Assembly (NCBI GenBank): GCA_022605955.1
Contig: JAKCOZ010000005.1
Span: forward strand, 56,796,750-56,860,749
Reading direction: 5' to 3'
From: Rallus limicola
Taxonomy: Eukaryota > Chordata > Aves > Gruiformes > Rallidae
DNA length: 64,000 nucleotides
Shown: in pieces, positions 34,101 through 40,091 of the stretch
Layout: every line of letters starts with the position of its first letter
Numbering within the stretch: the stretch's first letter is position 1
The notes under the pieces: model-generated
The model's input: only the letters and a program-made list of their open reading frames with translations
What the model was told of the DNA's origin: nothing
The model's database searches: none
Program-made: the position numbers and the translations under genes

Positions 34101-35731
34101 TTCCCAGCAGTAAGTAGACAACACGTTTGGAAGGTTCCAGAGCACGTGCTCTTAGCTCTGGGGTGTTTATGAGAAGATGCTCTGTGCAATGAATTGCCTG
34201 CCCTGGAATTTAATGATGGAAAAAAAAAAAAACCAACCCAACCCTTAACTATGCTCATTTGAGCTGGAGAAGTACAAATAGTCCAGGCAGGAGAGAATAC
34301 CCATGCTCACGAGTTTGCTTTGGGAACTGTTTAATGTTCAGAGCCAAGTGTTGGATACTTGGGAATCGACATCTTTTCCCTCACATAATCCCCAAACCTG
34401 GCTCTGCTCTCTGGTTGCTGCCAACAGACCTTCTGAAACACTCCTAAAATGACAAATCTCCTGACTCCTGGTTGTCAGCATAAGAAATAGCTGCTCTTTA
34501 GATGCCTTCCAGCTTTTTTTGGGGGGGGGGGTGTGGGTAGGTATTTTTTTGGATGGGAGAGGAGTAGCAGCCTGTTTGCTGCTGGCTTTAGGATGTAAAG
34601 GGTTGGCTTTTCACTGCATCCCTGTTCAGCCTGATGAAGCTTTGGAGGAAGGCAGCCCAGATGTGCTTCTCTCACATGTTAGGTGTAGACGTAGGTGCCA
34701 CGGGGATTTTGGGAACTGCAGGCTGCCAGCCTGCTCCGGGCTCCGGGAAGGCGATGAGCTTGGCTCTGCTGAACCCTTTTCAAAGCCAATCTTTCCCAAA
34801 GCTGGCATCAGCCTGGCAAGGTGGGGGAGGGTGTAGGCTGAAGACACCCTTTCTGTCCCAGTATTTGCTGGGAGAACCCTGTGAGCCACCTGTCACCCCC
34901 ACACCTCTTTCCATCACCACTGCTAAAGGCACCTACACCACCGTGTAGGTCTGTAGGTAATAAACCACTTGGTTTTTAGGGGTGCCAGAGGGGTGAGCTG
35001 ATGGCTGAGCAGCTCACCACATGGCCAGGAGCCACCACAGCCTCCTTCTCCTCCAGCTTTTCAGTTCCATGGCTGTGAGCAGCCTTAAAAGCACAAATTA
35101 AAGAGCATCTTCACAAAATGGGACCGCTCCCCCCATCTCCTAGTGACGTGTCAGTAACACGTGGGCATTAACATCCACCCACCCGTGGATGGACAGACAC
35201 CCAGTGTCATCTTTGGGTGAGGGGGGGGTTTGTCTGAGGATGGGGAAGGACCCCACAGCCTTGGCCAGACATGAACACACGCTTGGCTGCTTTGATTTGG
35301 CTGGTGCTGTGGGTTTTGGAGGGAGGAACGTGGTCTTCAGGAAACTGTTTCGCTCTGGGTTTCACTAGGAGAGTGAAAGAGCCATAATTAATTCTGTGGT
35401 GATGCTAATGACTAACCTACTAACGTGGGGCTGTCTTTGCTTCTCAGCCACCTTGTCCCAGGAAGAGTGGAAACCACCTCTCCCTGCTTATGACTTCCTC
35501 CAGATGATGGAGACAGCCATGCCTGAGCTCCCCCTCCACCCTTCCCAGCGCCCTGGGGACATGCCAGAGCGATGCCCATCTGAAAACCCTGGAGGAGATG
35601 CTGCAGTCAGGGGGGATCCAGCCCAGGACACCAAGGCAGAGAAAACAGGGTCCCCTGGGAGGGACCTGCGTGGCACGGCCCCGAGGCTGGCGGCAAGGGA
35701 GAAGCAGGGCAAGAGACACGGTGAGCTCTGA
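1060..35731 (+). CDS. TXNDC16: Thioredoxin domain-containing protein 16 (ERp90), 17 exons, 5' partial
   Basis: Joining exons 1060-1133, 1923-1997, 2702-2823, 3295-3385, 5136-5292, 6639-6805, 7907-7952, 9280-9430, 10192-10338, 11521-11580, 17463-17631, 18130-18266, 25235-25319, 30540-30678, 31554-31714, 33919-34109 and 35448-35731 gives 2256 bases, one open frame of 751 codons plus stop, with GT-AG introns and consistent phases. The protein matches vertebrate TXNDC16 throughout, for example [49 protein letters not shown] and [15 protein letters not shown] [11 protein letters not shown]. Known for the family: a PDI-family ER-luminal glycoprotein with several thioredoxin-like domains that binds the flavoprotein ERFAD (FOXRED2). 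The human protein is about 825 residues, so about 80 N-terminal residues with the signal peptide lie before the window. No CXXC redox motif is seen, so a non-catalytic scaffold or chaperone role is likely. The 3' end is less certain than the rest. Confidence 0.96.
1923..1997 (+). CDS. TXNDC16: TXNDC16 exon ([12 protein letters not shown])
   Basis: Reads [20 protein letters not shown] in frame with the previous exon. The acceptor is CCCCAG and the donor GTAAGT. A CR1 copy begins about 19 bases after the donor. Confidence 0.93.
2016..2415 (-). mobile_element. CR1 LINE 3' fragment in intron
   Basis: The left edge has the inverted CR1 3' terminus (CACAGAATCACAG), followed by the CR1 3' region in reverse orientation, truncated at its 5' end. 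It starts about 19 bases after the exon 1923-1997 donor. Confidence 0.92.
2702..2823 (+). CDS. TXNDC16: TXNDC16 exon ([13 protein letters not shown])
   Basis: Reads [20 protein letters not shown] followed by [20 protein letters not shown], matching the family closely. The acceptor is TCCCCAG and the donor the weaker GTATTA. Confidence 0.93.
3295..3385 (+). CDS. TXNDC16: TXNDC16 exon ([14 protein letters not shown])
   Basis: Reads [20 protein letters not shown] then [11 protein letters not shown]. This is one of the best conserved blocks of the family. The donor is GTATGT, and a CA microsatellite starts about 10 bases later. Confidence 0.95.
3395..3416. repeat. (CA)n microsatellite
   Basis: About eleven CA dinucleotides, starting 10 bases downstream of the exon 3295-3385 donor. 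Confidence 0.97.
3417..5135 (+). other. TXNDC16: TXNDC16 intron
   Basis: No repeat that I recognise apart from the CA tract at its start. It holds one strong CTCF-like site at 4362. Confidence 0.7.
4362..4375 (+). promoter_or_regulatory. Candidate CTCF binding site
   Basis: CCACTAGATGGCAC fits every position of the vertebrate CTCF core consensus CCASYAGRKGGCRS. It lies deep in a TXNDC16 intron. The match is seen in the sequence; occupancy is inference. Confidence 0.5.
5136..5292 (+). CDS. TXNDC16: TXNDC16 exon ([16 protein letters not shown])
   Basis: Reads [20 protein letters not shown] followed by [20 protein letters not shown] and [12 protein letters not shown]. The second half aligns well with TXNDC16 and the first half is more divergent. 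The donor is GTATGG and the exon ends in phase 0. Confidence 0.92.
5590..5985 (-). mobile_element. CR1 LINE fragment, older type
   Basis: A reverse-oriented CR1 3' region with TTGGAAGGGACC, the AAGAAATGCTTCCTGATATC block and the CTCCTTTTCTCCAG block. It is more divergent from the other copies and has no clean 3' terminal octamers. Confidence 0.8.
6639..6805 (+). CDS. TXNDC16: TXNDC16 exon ([14 protein letters not shown])
   Basis: Reads [20 protein letters not shown] then [20 protein letters not shown] and [15 protein letters not shown]. It is strongly conserved with the mammalian protein. The acceptor is TCTCCAG and the donor GTATTT, with two bases of a codon left over. Confidence 0.95.
7329..7818 (+). 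mobile_element. CR1 LINE fragment lacking both ends
   Basis: Forward CR1 sequence from the AGCAAGACCAAATGTAGAGT block (end of the reverse transcriptase frame) through the CTCACTCCAAGAAGGACATT and GGAGCAGCTGAGGGAGCTGA blocks. It stops inside the 3' region without the usual 3' terminus. Confidence 0.9.
7907..7952 (+). CDS. TXNDC16: TXNDC16 short 46-bp exon
   Basis: Reads [15 protein letters not shown] after a split arginine codon and leads to the next exon in phase 0. The start was chosen at the second of two nearby AGs (CATAGATAG), because the upstream AG would bring in an immediate in-frame TAG. The donor GTTAGC is weak. Confidence 0.85.
7953..9279 (+). other. TXNDC16: TXNDC16 intron
   Basis: I see no exon, CR1 copy or tandem repeat in this intron. 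Confidence 0.6.
9280..9430 (+). CDS. TXNDC16: TXNDC16 exon with 13-residue polyglutamate
   Basis: Reads [20 protein letters not shown] followed by DKNKVKQIQ and then 13 glutamates at 9367-9405. The mammalian protein has a shorter mixed acidic stretch at this place. The acceptor is CTCCAG and the donor GTGTGC, ending one base into the next codon. Confidence 0.92.
9367..9405. repeat. TXNDC16: Coding GAG/GAA repeat (13 glutamates)
   Basis: Thirteen consecutive glutamate codons, mostly GAG with two GAA interruptions, inside an exon of TXNDC16. Confidence 0.97.
10192..10338 (+). CDS. TXNDC16: TXNDC16 exon ([19 protein letters not shown])
   Basis: Reads [19 protein letters not shown], then [20 protein letters not shown] and YAS. 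This opens a thioredoxin-like domain. The split codon at the end becomes the tryptophan at the place of a redox motif. The donor is GTGAGT. Confidence 0.94.
10684..11080 (-). mobile_element. CR1 LINE fragment
   Basis: Reverse-oriented copy of the abundant subfamily in this window. It contains the CACAGAGCTCCAACCCCCTG, ACAAGGTTGCCCAGGGCC-like and GGCACCCACCCCCTCTCTGG-like blocks. Confidence 0.93.
11252..11375 (-). mobile_element. CR1 LINE internal fragment
   Basis: Repeats only the middle block of the neighbouring copy (from CCCCAGGGACGGGG to CTTCCCCCTCATCTC). Both ends are missing. It lies about 145 bases before the exon at 11521. Confidence 0.85.
11521..11580 (+). CDS. TXNDC16: TXNDC16 60-bp exon ([20 protein letters not shown])
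   Basis: Reads [20 protein letters not shown], the helix that follows the first strand of a thioredoxin-like domain. A true oxidoreductase would show WCxxC here, but this reads WEAVS, as in mammals (WQAVS). The acceptor is GTGTTTCAG and the donor GTAAGA. Confidence 0.92.
12143..12540 (+). mobile_element. CR1 LINE 3' fragment
   Basis: Forward copy from GGAGGCAAATCCTCTGAGG to the 3' terminus GTGATTCTGTGAT. It is nearly identical, in opposite orientation, to the copy at 2016-2415, with almost the same 5' truncation point. Confidence 0.93.
12541..17031 (+). other. TXNDC16: TXNDC16 intron, mostly unique
   Basis: About 4.5 kb with no exon that fits TXNDC16 and no CR1 copy. The only structure I can point to is the trinucleotide tract at 13424. 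Confidence 0.55.
13424..13460. repeat. (GGT)n(TTG)n compound microsatellite
   Basis: About six GGT units followed by about six TTG units. Confidence 0.95.
17032..17288 (-). mobile_element. CR1 LINE 3' fragment, left half of a back-to-back pair
   Basis: Starts with the inverted 3' terminus (CACAGAATCATAGA). Its 5' truncation meets the next, oppositely oriented CR1 fragment. Confidence 0.88.
17289..17357 (+). mobile_element. CR1 LINE 3' end, right half of a back-to-back pair
   Basis: Forward CR1 tail with CTTCCAACCCCTACAG and GACTCTGTGATTCTG. It is only about 69 bases long and abuts the preceding reverse copy. Confidence 0.85.
17463..17631 (+). CDS. TXNDC16: TXNDC16 exon ([14 protein letters not shown])
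   Basis: Reads [20 protein letters not shown] then [20 protein letters not shown] and further to SFIML. The cis-proline loop TQFPT and the strand after it are typical of a thioredoxin fold. NVT is a possible N-glycosylation site. The donor is GTAAGT. Confidence 0.95.
18130..18266 (+). CDS. TXNDC16: TXNDC16 exon ([14 protein letters not shown])
   Basis: Reads [20 protein letters not shown] then [20 protein letters not shown], the start of another thioredoxin-like domain. The acceptor is CCTGTAG and the donor GTTAGT. Confidence 0.92.
18852..19381 (-). mobile_element. CR1 LINE fragment
   Basis: Reverse-oriented copy of the abundant subfamily, beginning AATCATAGAATG and running to the GGACTCCAGCTGGGGCC block. 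Confidence 0.93.
19382..19478 (-). mobile_element. CR1 LINE internal fragment abutting the previous copy
   Basis: Repeats the internal block from CCCTCAGATCTC to GATTCCCCTCCTG that is already present in the adjoining copy, so it is a second fragment or an internal duplication. Confidence 0.8.
19514..19562. repeat. Adjacent poly(T) and poly(A) tracts
   Basis: T13 is followed by A5, then a short spacer, T9 and A16. The T and A tracts could pair as a hairpin. Confidence 0.9.
19563..21629 (+). other. TXNDC16: TXNDC16 intron, unique part
   Basis: I see no exon and no repeat copy here. Confidence 0.55.
21630..22258 (+). mobile_element. CR1 LINE fragment, longest clean copy of the abundant subfamily
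   Basis: Forward copy from GAAATGGCCAGTGGGATCCT to the 3' terminus GGGATTCTATGA. It works as the local reference for the other copies of this subfamily. Confidence 0.94.
22259..23469 (+). other. TXNDC16: TXNDC16 intron, unique part
   Basis: No exon or repeat recognised. Confidence 0.55.
23470..24041 (+). mobile_element. CR1 LINE fragment
   Basis: Forward copy from CTTGTGTCAGCAATAGAGTG to the 3' terminus GTGACTCTGTGAA. It shares its 5' start base with the copy at 28533. Confidence 0.93.
24413..24950 (+). mobile_element. CR1 LINE fragment, second subfamily
   Basis: Forward copy with the GGACAGGACAAGGGGTGATG, GAGTCTCCTTCTCTGGAGAG and CTTTGGCAGGGGGTTGGACC blocks, ending TGTGATTCTGTGATCC. The same subfamily recurs at 29640, 35789, 55169 and 57719. 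Confidence 0.93.
25235..25319 (+). CDS. TXNDC16: TXNDC16 exon ([12 protein letters not shown])
   Basis: Reads [20 protein letters not shown] then YLEDDALA. It is preceded by a long T-rich tract at about 25185-25231 and ACAG. The donor is GTAAGT. Confidence 0.93.
25349..25435 (-). mobile_element. CR1 LINE 3' tail
   Basis: Reverse-oriented tail with GGTTGGATGGGACCTCCAGA and AAAGCAGGGTCCCTAGGA. It lies about 30 bases after the exon 25235-25319 donor. Confidence 0.8.
25436..28011 (+). other. TXNDC16: TXNDC16 intron, unique part
   Basis: No exon or CR1. It holds the CTC-rich tract at 27151 and a short G-run followed by GT and A tracts at about 27611-27660. Confidence 0.55.
27151..27209. repeat. 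(CTC)n-rich imperfect microsatellite
   Basis: Repeated CTC units interrupted by CAT, about 59 bases long. Confidence 0.95.
28012..28063 (-). mobile_element. CR1 LINE 3' tail remnant
   Basis: A short reverse tail: CACAGAATCACCAGGTTGG followed by AAAGACCTTTAAG. Confidence 0.75.
28533..28982 (+). mobile_element. CR1 LINE fragment lacking its 3' end
   Basis: Forward copy that starts at exactly the same CR1 base as the copy at 23470 but stops at GGGGGCTGAGTC, losing about 100 bases of the 3' end. Confidence 0.92.
29640..29993 (+). mobile_element. CR1 LINE fragment, second subfamily
   Basis: Forward copy with GGACAGGACAAGGGGCGATG, ending GTGATTCTGTGACC. Confidence 0.92.
30236..30511 (-). mobile_element. 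CR1 LINE fragment beside an exon acceptor
   Basis: Reverse copy from CAGAATCACTGCATCAGCAG to about AAAGAGACCAG. The TXNDC16 exon at 30540 begins about 30 bases later. Confidence 0.92.
30540..30678 (+). CDS. TXNDC16: TXNDC16 exon ([18 protein letters not shown])
   Basis: Reads [20 protein letters not shown] then [20 protein letters not shown] and ELLDVF. The acceptor is TTTTTTACAG, and a CR1 copy ends about 30 bases before it. The donor is GTAAGT and the exon ends in phase 0. Confidence 0.94.
31084..31386 (-). mobile_element. CR1 LINE fragment
   Basis: Reverse copy of the abundant subfamily, starting AGAATCACAGAAGGGATGGG and ending at the GAACAAGCTGAT block. It is about 165 bases before the exon at 31554. 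Confidence 0.92.
31554..31714 (+). CDS. TXNDC16: TXNDC16 exon ([19 protein letters not shown])
   Basis: Reads [20 protein letters not shown], then [20 protein letters not shown] and [13 protein letters not shown]. It is highly similar to the mammalian protein. The donor is GTAAGT. Confidence 0.94.
31715..33025 (+). other. TXNDC16: TXNDC16 intron, unique part
   Basis: No exon recognised. There is a two-copy 34-bp direct repeat with GATTGTTGGGTCTGGAGTC at about 31821 and 31855. Confidence 0.6.
33026..33645 (-). mobile_element. CR1 LINE fragment
   Basis: Reverse copy of the abundant subfamily, nearly full for this family in the window, from AATCATAAAATCCCAGACTG to the GGAGCCCAGGATCCCAT block. 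Confidence 0.93.
33919..34109 (+). CDS. TXNDC16: TXNDC16 exon ([12 protein letters not shown])
   Basis: Reads [20 protein letters not shown] then [20 protein letters not shown] and [20 protein letters not shown]. This is the end of the last thioredoxin-like domain. The acceptor is CAACAG and the donor GTAAGT. Confidence 0.95.
34110..35447 (+). other. TXNDC16: TXNDC16 last intron
   Basis: Unique sequence with an A12 run at about 34220 and a G-run at about 34519. No exon or CR1 seen. Confidence 0.6.
35448..35731 (+). CDS. TXNDC16: TXNDC16 last exon with stop
   Basis: Reads [20 protein letters not shown] and then a low-complexity charged tail ending KRHGEL before TGA at 35729. The first 25 residues are conserved ([12 protein letters not shown]). 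The rest does not align clearly with the mammalian tail. A good donor-like GTGAGC at 35721 overlaps the last codons, so the real transcript may splice on to another exon. Confidence 0.8.
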
Positions 35732-35788
35732 GAGCTGGGCATCCCCCTGCCCTGGGGTGCTGAAAGATGTAGAACAGCTCCTGGGTGA

Positions 35789-35962
35789 CAGAGCCCTGGG
35801 CCAGGCTGCCCAGGGGGTGTGGAGTCTCCTTCTCTGGAGAGATTCCAGCCCCGTCTGGACACCGCCCTGTGTGCCCTGTCCTAGGGACCCTGCTTTGGCA
35901 GGGGGTTGGACCTGATGAGCTCTGGAGGGCCCTTCCAACCCCTACAGCTCTGTGAGTCTGTG
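35789..35962 (+). mobile_element. CR1 LINE 3' end, second subfamily
   Basis: Forward copy from GAGCCCTGGGCCAGGCTGCC to CTCTGTGAGTCTGTGA, starting 58 bases after the TXNDC16 stop. It would lie in the 3' UTR. Confidence 0.92.
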
Positions 35963-37637
35963 AAATCCCTTTCCCACCCCCCCATGAGCCTTGACACCCA
36001 AGAGAGGAGTGTTTGGGGCTGTAAATGAATAGCAAAGGGGTAAACCAGCCCCCAGGTCTCAGTGTGAGTCCCCTGCTGCCATGCCTTGGCCGTTGTGGGG
36101 TGACTGTGATTTCCAGTGGCAGAAACACATCTGTACACCCCACACCTTGTGTCCTCCCCCAGATTGCTGTCAGCTTGGAGCAGATCTGCAGGGAGGGTGT
36201 TGCAAGGGAGCTGGGGATGAGCTGGGGTGAGCTCACTGCTTGCCTGCACAGCCAGCTACCCTGAAAAACCCAAATCAGCACAAATCCTGCTCTCTAGTTT
36301 CTCTATGTCTCACAGAGGCGCTTTGGTTTCCCCTGAACAGGAAGGGGTGAGTGATTTCAGGACTAAAAAGCACATCTCTTTCCCCACCAGTGGCTCTGCT
36401 GGTGTGTGCTGGGGAGCCCTGCTGTCCTCAGGGTGACACCGTCTTCACTGTAGCTGTGTGGAACTGGGTGGGCAAACAGGAAACCAGTGCATGAACTGGC
36501 ACCACGCTGGTGTTTACACCTGACTTGTGAGCCCAGTTTATCCTTGGGAGGGGGGTGGGTAACAGGGGTATCTGGTTCAAGCAGTTTTATTACCAAGGGT
36601 CATTACTACAGCCCTGAATAGCTGGGATAAAAATTTCCCAGCAAGTCCCAAGGGGTGGGCAGGTTGGAAGATGGTTTTGCTCAGCGCTGGCATTTTCTTG
36701 GTTACAAGCCCAGGGGGTTATTTGCAGCCTCAATTTTTCTTTGCTGCTGGTGACAGCAGCAAGGTTGGTGCCTCCTGAGCTGGGGATGGTGCTGGGTGTG
36801 AGGTCTGCAGGGAGATTTTTGGAAATGAGGGTGAGGAGGATGAAGGGCAAGGCTGGGGACAGACTCTGCTGAGGTAGGATGGTGCTGCTGTGTGCACCCC
36901 TATCTAGATGGGGAGATGCAGGACCTGGGGAAGTGGCTTTCCAGCCTCTGCCCATCTCCTGGGGACAGCACACAGTCTGTCATTCCTTGCTGGAGGACCT
37001 GAGCCTGCAGGACAGCATGGGATGCAGGCTGGGGAGAGCCCTATGTTTGAGATGAGGGTGGGGTGGAACTTTGACTTACCCCCAACCCACGCCACGATCA
37101 TCTTCCCACCTCCATCAAGAAACATCATCCCCCTTCCATGGCACCACCACTGACCCCTCCTTATGGCTCTGAACTTCCTGGGAAGGGGAAGAATTGCTGG
37201 TAAGGAGCTGCTGAGCATTGTAGAGCCTGTGTTTCTCATCCCACCAGCAACCCACATGGTTGGGAGTATTTTGAAATGCCCAGAAATAGGCCAGTAGCCC
37301 TGGGCTCTCCTTGAAGCCCTTAACTGAAACAGACCATTTTTGGGCTTGAGGACAGGCTCAGAGCCAAAATCTACGTAGTTAAACTCCTAAACCCATAGCA
37401 TCCAGCTCAGAGCTGGCTGGATGGCTGAGTATTCCCAAGGGAAGGAGTAGGTCAGGGCGTGGATGGATCCTCCATGAGTTCCCATCATTCCTCCTCTGTG
37501 TGAGGTCATTGCAGTGCCAGGCACTACGAGCTCTACGTCGGTCCTTTCCCATCCTCTCCCTAATGACGTGGCTGCTGCTGTCCCAGGGTCCCTTTCCCAC
37601 TCAGCCCAAGGTATTTGGACTCATCATTGAGAACTTA

Positions 37638-37643
37638 AATAAA
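37638..37643 (+). terminator. Candidate poly(A) signal for TXNDC16
   Basis: This is the first AATAAA I find after the TXNDC16 stop. GU-rich 19-bp tandem repeats follow within about 50 bases and could serve as a downstream element. The distance from the stop, 1.9 kb, is ordinary for a vertebrate 3' UTR. Confidence 0.35.
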
Positions 37644-37688
37644 CCCAACCTTGAGTAGAGTGAATCTCCATCCATCTTGGGCACAGCC

Positions 37689-37745
37689 TGGTGTCTTGGG
37701 TGCACCATGGTGTCTTGGGTGCACCGTGGTGTCTTGGGTGCACCC
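37689..37745. repeat. 19-bp minisatellite, 3 copies
   Basis: The unit TGGTGTCTTGGGTGCACCN occurs three times with changes only in the last base. Confidence 0.95.
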
Positions 37746-38640
37746 AGGGCTGGGGTGGGATGTGTGGGTGTATCCCTATGGGAATGCTTCCCCATGGGAA
37801 TGCTCTTGCCAAGCCCTGCAGCAGAAGGATCTCATCCTTTCAGCAGGGTTTGTAGGAGACAAGGAGCGTTCCTGCATCCCAGCTCTTCTTGGCCACGGGT
37901 CCCTTTCCAGTCGCGGGTCCGTCCCTGGTGCGGCATCAGGGCAGGAGCTTGTCACTAGAGGTCAGTGCCACATCTGGGTTATGGCTGCAGAAACTGAGCG
38001 CTGCTTAATTGCTGCTGAGGTGCTGCCACCAAAGGGACAGGGATCCCCAGCAGCTCCCTGGGGGTGCTGCTGCCTGAGGGACTCTTTGGTCCCAGGGGCA
38101 CCGGCTGTAGCGAGTCTGAAGGGGCTGGGGAGTCCCAGCTCTTCCAAGGGAAAAGCTCTTTGTCCTCTTCAGCCCCTACTTTCAAGGGGATCCATCATCC
38201 CAAACCTCCTGGCTGGGGTTGAGGGGTACCAAGACCCCTGAGCTGAGCCCAGCCAGGGGGGTCCCTGCATCTGGCACTGTGGTGATGTGGGAAAAGGATC
38301 TATTTGTCCATCAAACCAGGTCCACAGCCACGTTCACTGAGCTGCTGACTGTCACCTGGTCCACACCAGCATGCACAGGCCTGGCTTTGGGTTTATTCTT
38401 GGGGTTTTTTTTAAATACAAAACCATGTCTTTTTCAGTGTGTGACACAAGCAGGAACTTAGGGACATCCATCCAGGCTTACAGGTGCCAGGATATGTATG
38501 GACAGGGAGAAAACAGTAGGGATGTTGGGGGCAGTTTGGAGAAGGAACCCACCCTGCACTAGGTTGGTTTAATATCAGTGGCTCCAGGGAAGAAATATTC
38601 AGTGGGTGTTTTAGGGCTTTGAGTGAGAAGTGAGCTGGAG

Positions 38641-38731
38641 GAAGGAGAGGCAGGATCTCAGAGGAAGGAGAGGCAGGATCTCAGAGGAAGGAGAGGCAGG
38701 ATCTCAGAGGATGGAGAGGCAGGATCTCAGT
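38641..38731. repeat. 23-bp minisatellite, 4 copies
   Basis: The unit begins GAAGGAGAGGCAGGATCTCA; copies start at 38641, 38664, 38687 and 38710. The last copy has a T for an A. Confidence 0.95.
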
Positions 38732-39782
38732 GATGCTCTCATCAGCTCTCTTCTCACCCATTTAGCACTAAAAGAGGTGTGGGTAAGCCACAGCTGAAGC
38801 TGGTGAGGCACACACTGAGCTGAAGAACTGATGCAGTTCATGACAGATGTGATAGTGTCTATTCACAGCTCCAGGCTCTTTGTCCTCTTCAGCCCCTACT
38901 TCAAAGGGGTTCACAGCTCTTCTTTGGGTGGTACTTTTATTTCAGAGCTACACCAGAGGGAGACATGCTCTCCCCACAGCTGGTCCAGAGGTAAAGATGC
39001 TTTGGGGTGGGAGGGGGTTAAAATGTCAGTGGTTGATCAGAAGATAAAATGGTGATATGCCCCCAAAAAAAACCCCAAAAAGCAGCAAAAAGGATTAGGT
39101 GTTCATCCTGGAGAGCAAACTCCTTTCAATTATTGCCCAAGCCAATAGGAAGGTCTCCATTTGCCGTGGTCTGACCTTTCACCAGCCTTGATGAGTCCTG
39201 TGGAGCCACCATGGTGAGGCAGGAGGGGGGAAGGCTTGCAGTGCAGTGCTCAGTGCAGGACAGAGGTGGATCTGATGATGGGAAAGCCCCAGGGACCCAA
39301 TGCCTGGGCAGGGGTCGTCATGCCATCTGCTGTCCTCGGGTGACCTAGGAACCAGCGAGGACCCACCTGCCTCACCTGACCTGTCTGATATGGGTGCTGT
39401 CCAAACCATGGGACCTCAGGAAGCAACCATGGGATTTCTCCCAGCTTTTCAGCCTGCTGAGCAAGACAAAGATGATGAAAGGTGAGTCCTTGCAGCAGAA
39501 GGTGAACTTAACCATCTGTTCTCAGCCCATCCTGGACCACTGATGGCCACGGTCCTTCCCAGTAAGCTCTCATCCGGCTCTGCCACGGGGATGCAGCTCT
39601 GGGATGGTGGAAGAAAAGGCTGTAGCAGGGAGGAGGCAGGAGGAGACATTGTCCCCAGGAGGGAGATGGTGCAAAGCAGAAGCAGGGGCAGGGGAAGGAC
39701 ACGTCTGCCTGTGTGCAGGCAGCTGCCATGCCAGCGATTCCCGGCAGCGCTGCCAGGATGCGCAGCAGGATGTAGACCCGGA

Positions 39783-39822
39783 GGGCTGGGCTGGGCTGGG
39801 CTGGGCTGGGCTGGGCTGGGCT
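39783..39822. repeat. (GGGCT)8 pentanucleotide repeat
   Basis: Eight perfect GGGCT units. The G-rich strand has many G3 runs with short spacers and could form a G-quadruplex. Confidence 0.96.
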
Positions 39823-40075
39823 GGCTGGTGTCTCTTGGGCTCCTGGTGCTGTGTGGGGACTGGAGGGGGTGTCTGGCAGGGCTGGGAGGCAGCAGGGACC
39901 AGGCCAGCCTGGCAGGGCTGGCTCCTTTCCAGCCTGGCTTGGCCATGCTCCCTGCCAGGGGCACCTTCCCCGGCCGCGGGGCCCTGATGGCAGCGACGGA
40001 GCCGTGGCTGGGGCTGTTTGCCTGGAGCTGCTGGGTGAGGCTGGTCTCCTGCCCAGACTTTCTCAAATCACCTGT

Positions 40076-40091
40076 CAGACAGACAGACAGA
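40076..40091. repeat. (GACA)n short microsatellite
   Basis: About four GACA units; a related imperfect tract lies at 40309-40345. Confidence 0.9.

Noticed and set aside
37651..38241. A 196-codon open frame downstream of TXNDC16
   Set aside because: It begins within the TG-rich minisatellite, shows no known domain and likely falls beyond or within the 3' UTR end.
39321..39333. A second CTCF-like site on the minus strand
   Set aside because: It departs from the consensus at the first and last core positions, so it is too weak to list.
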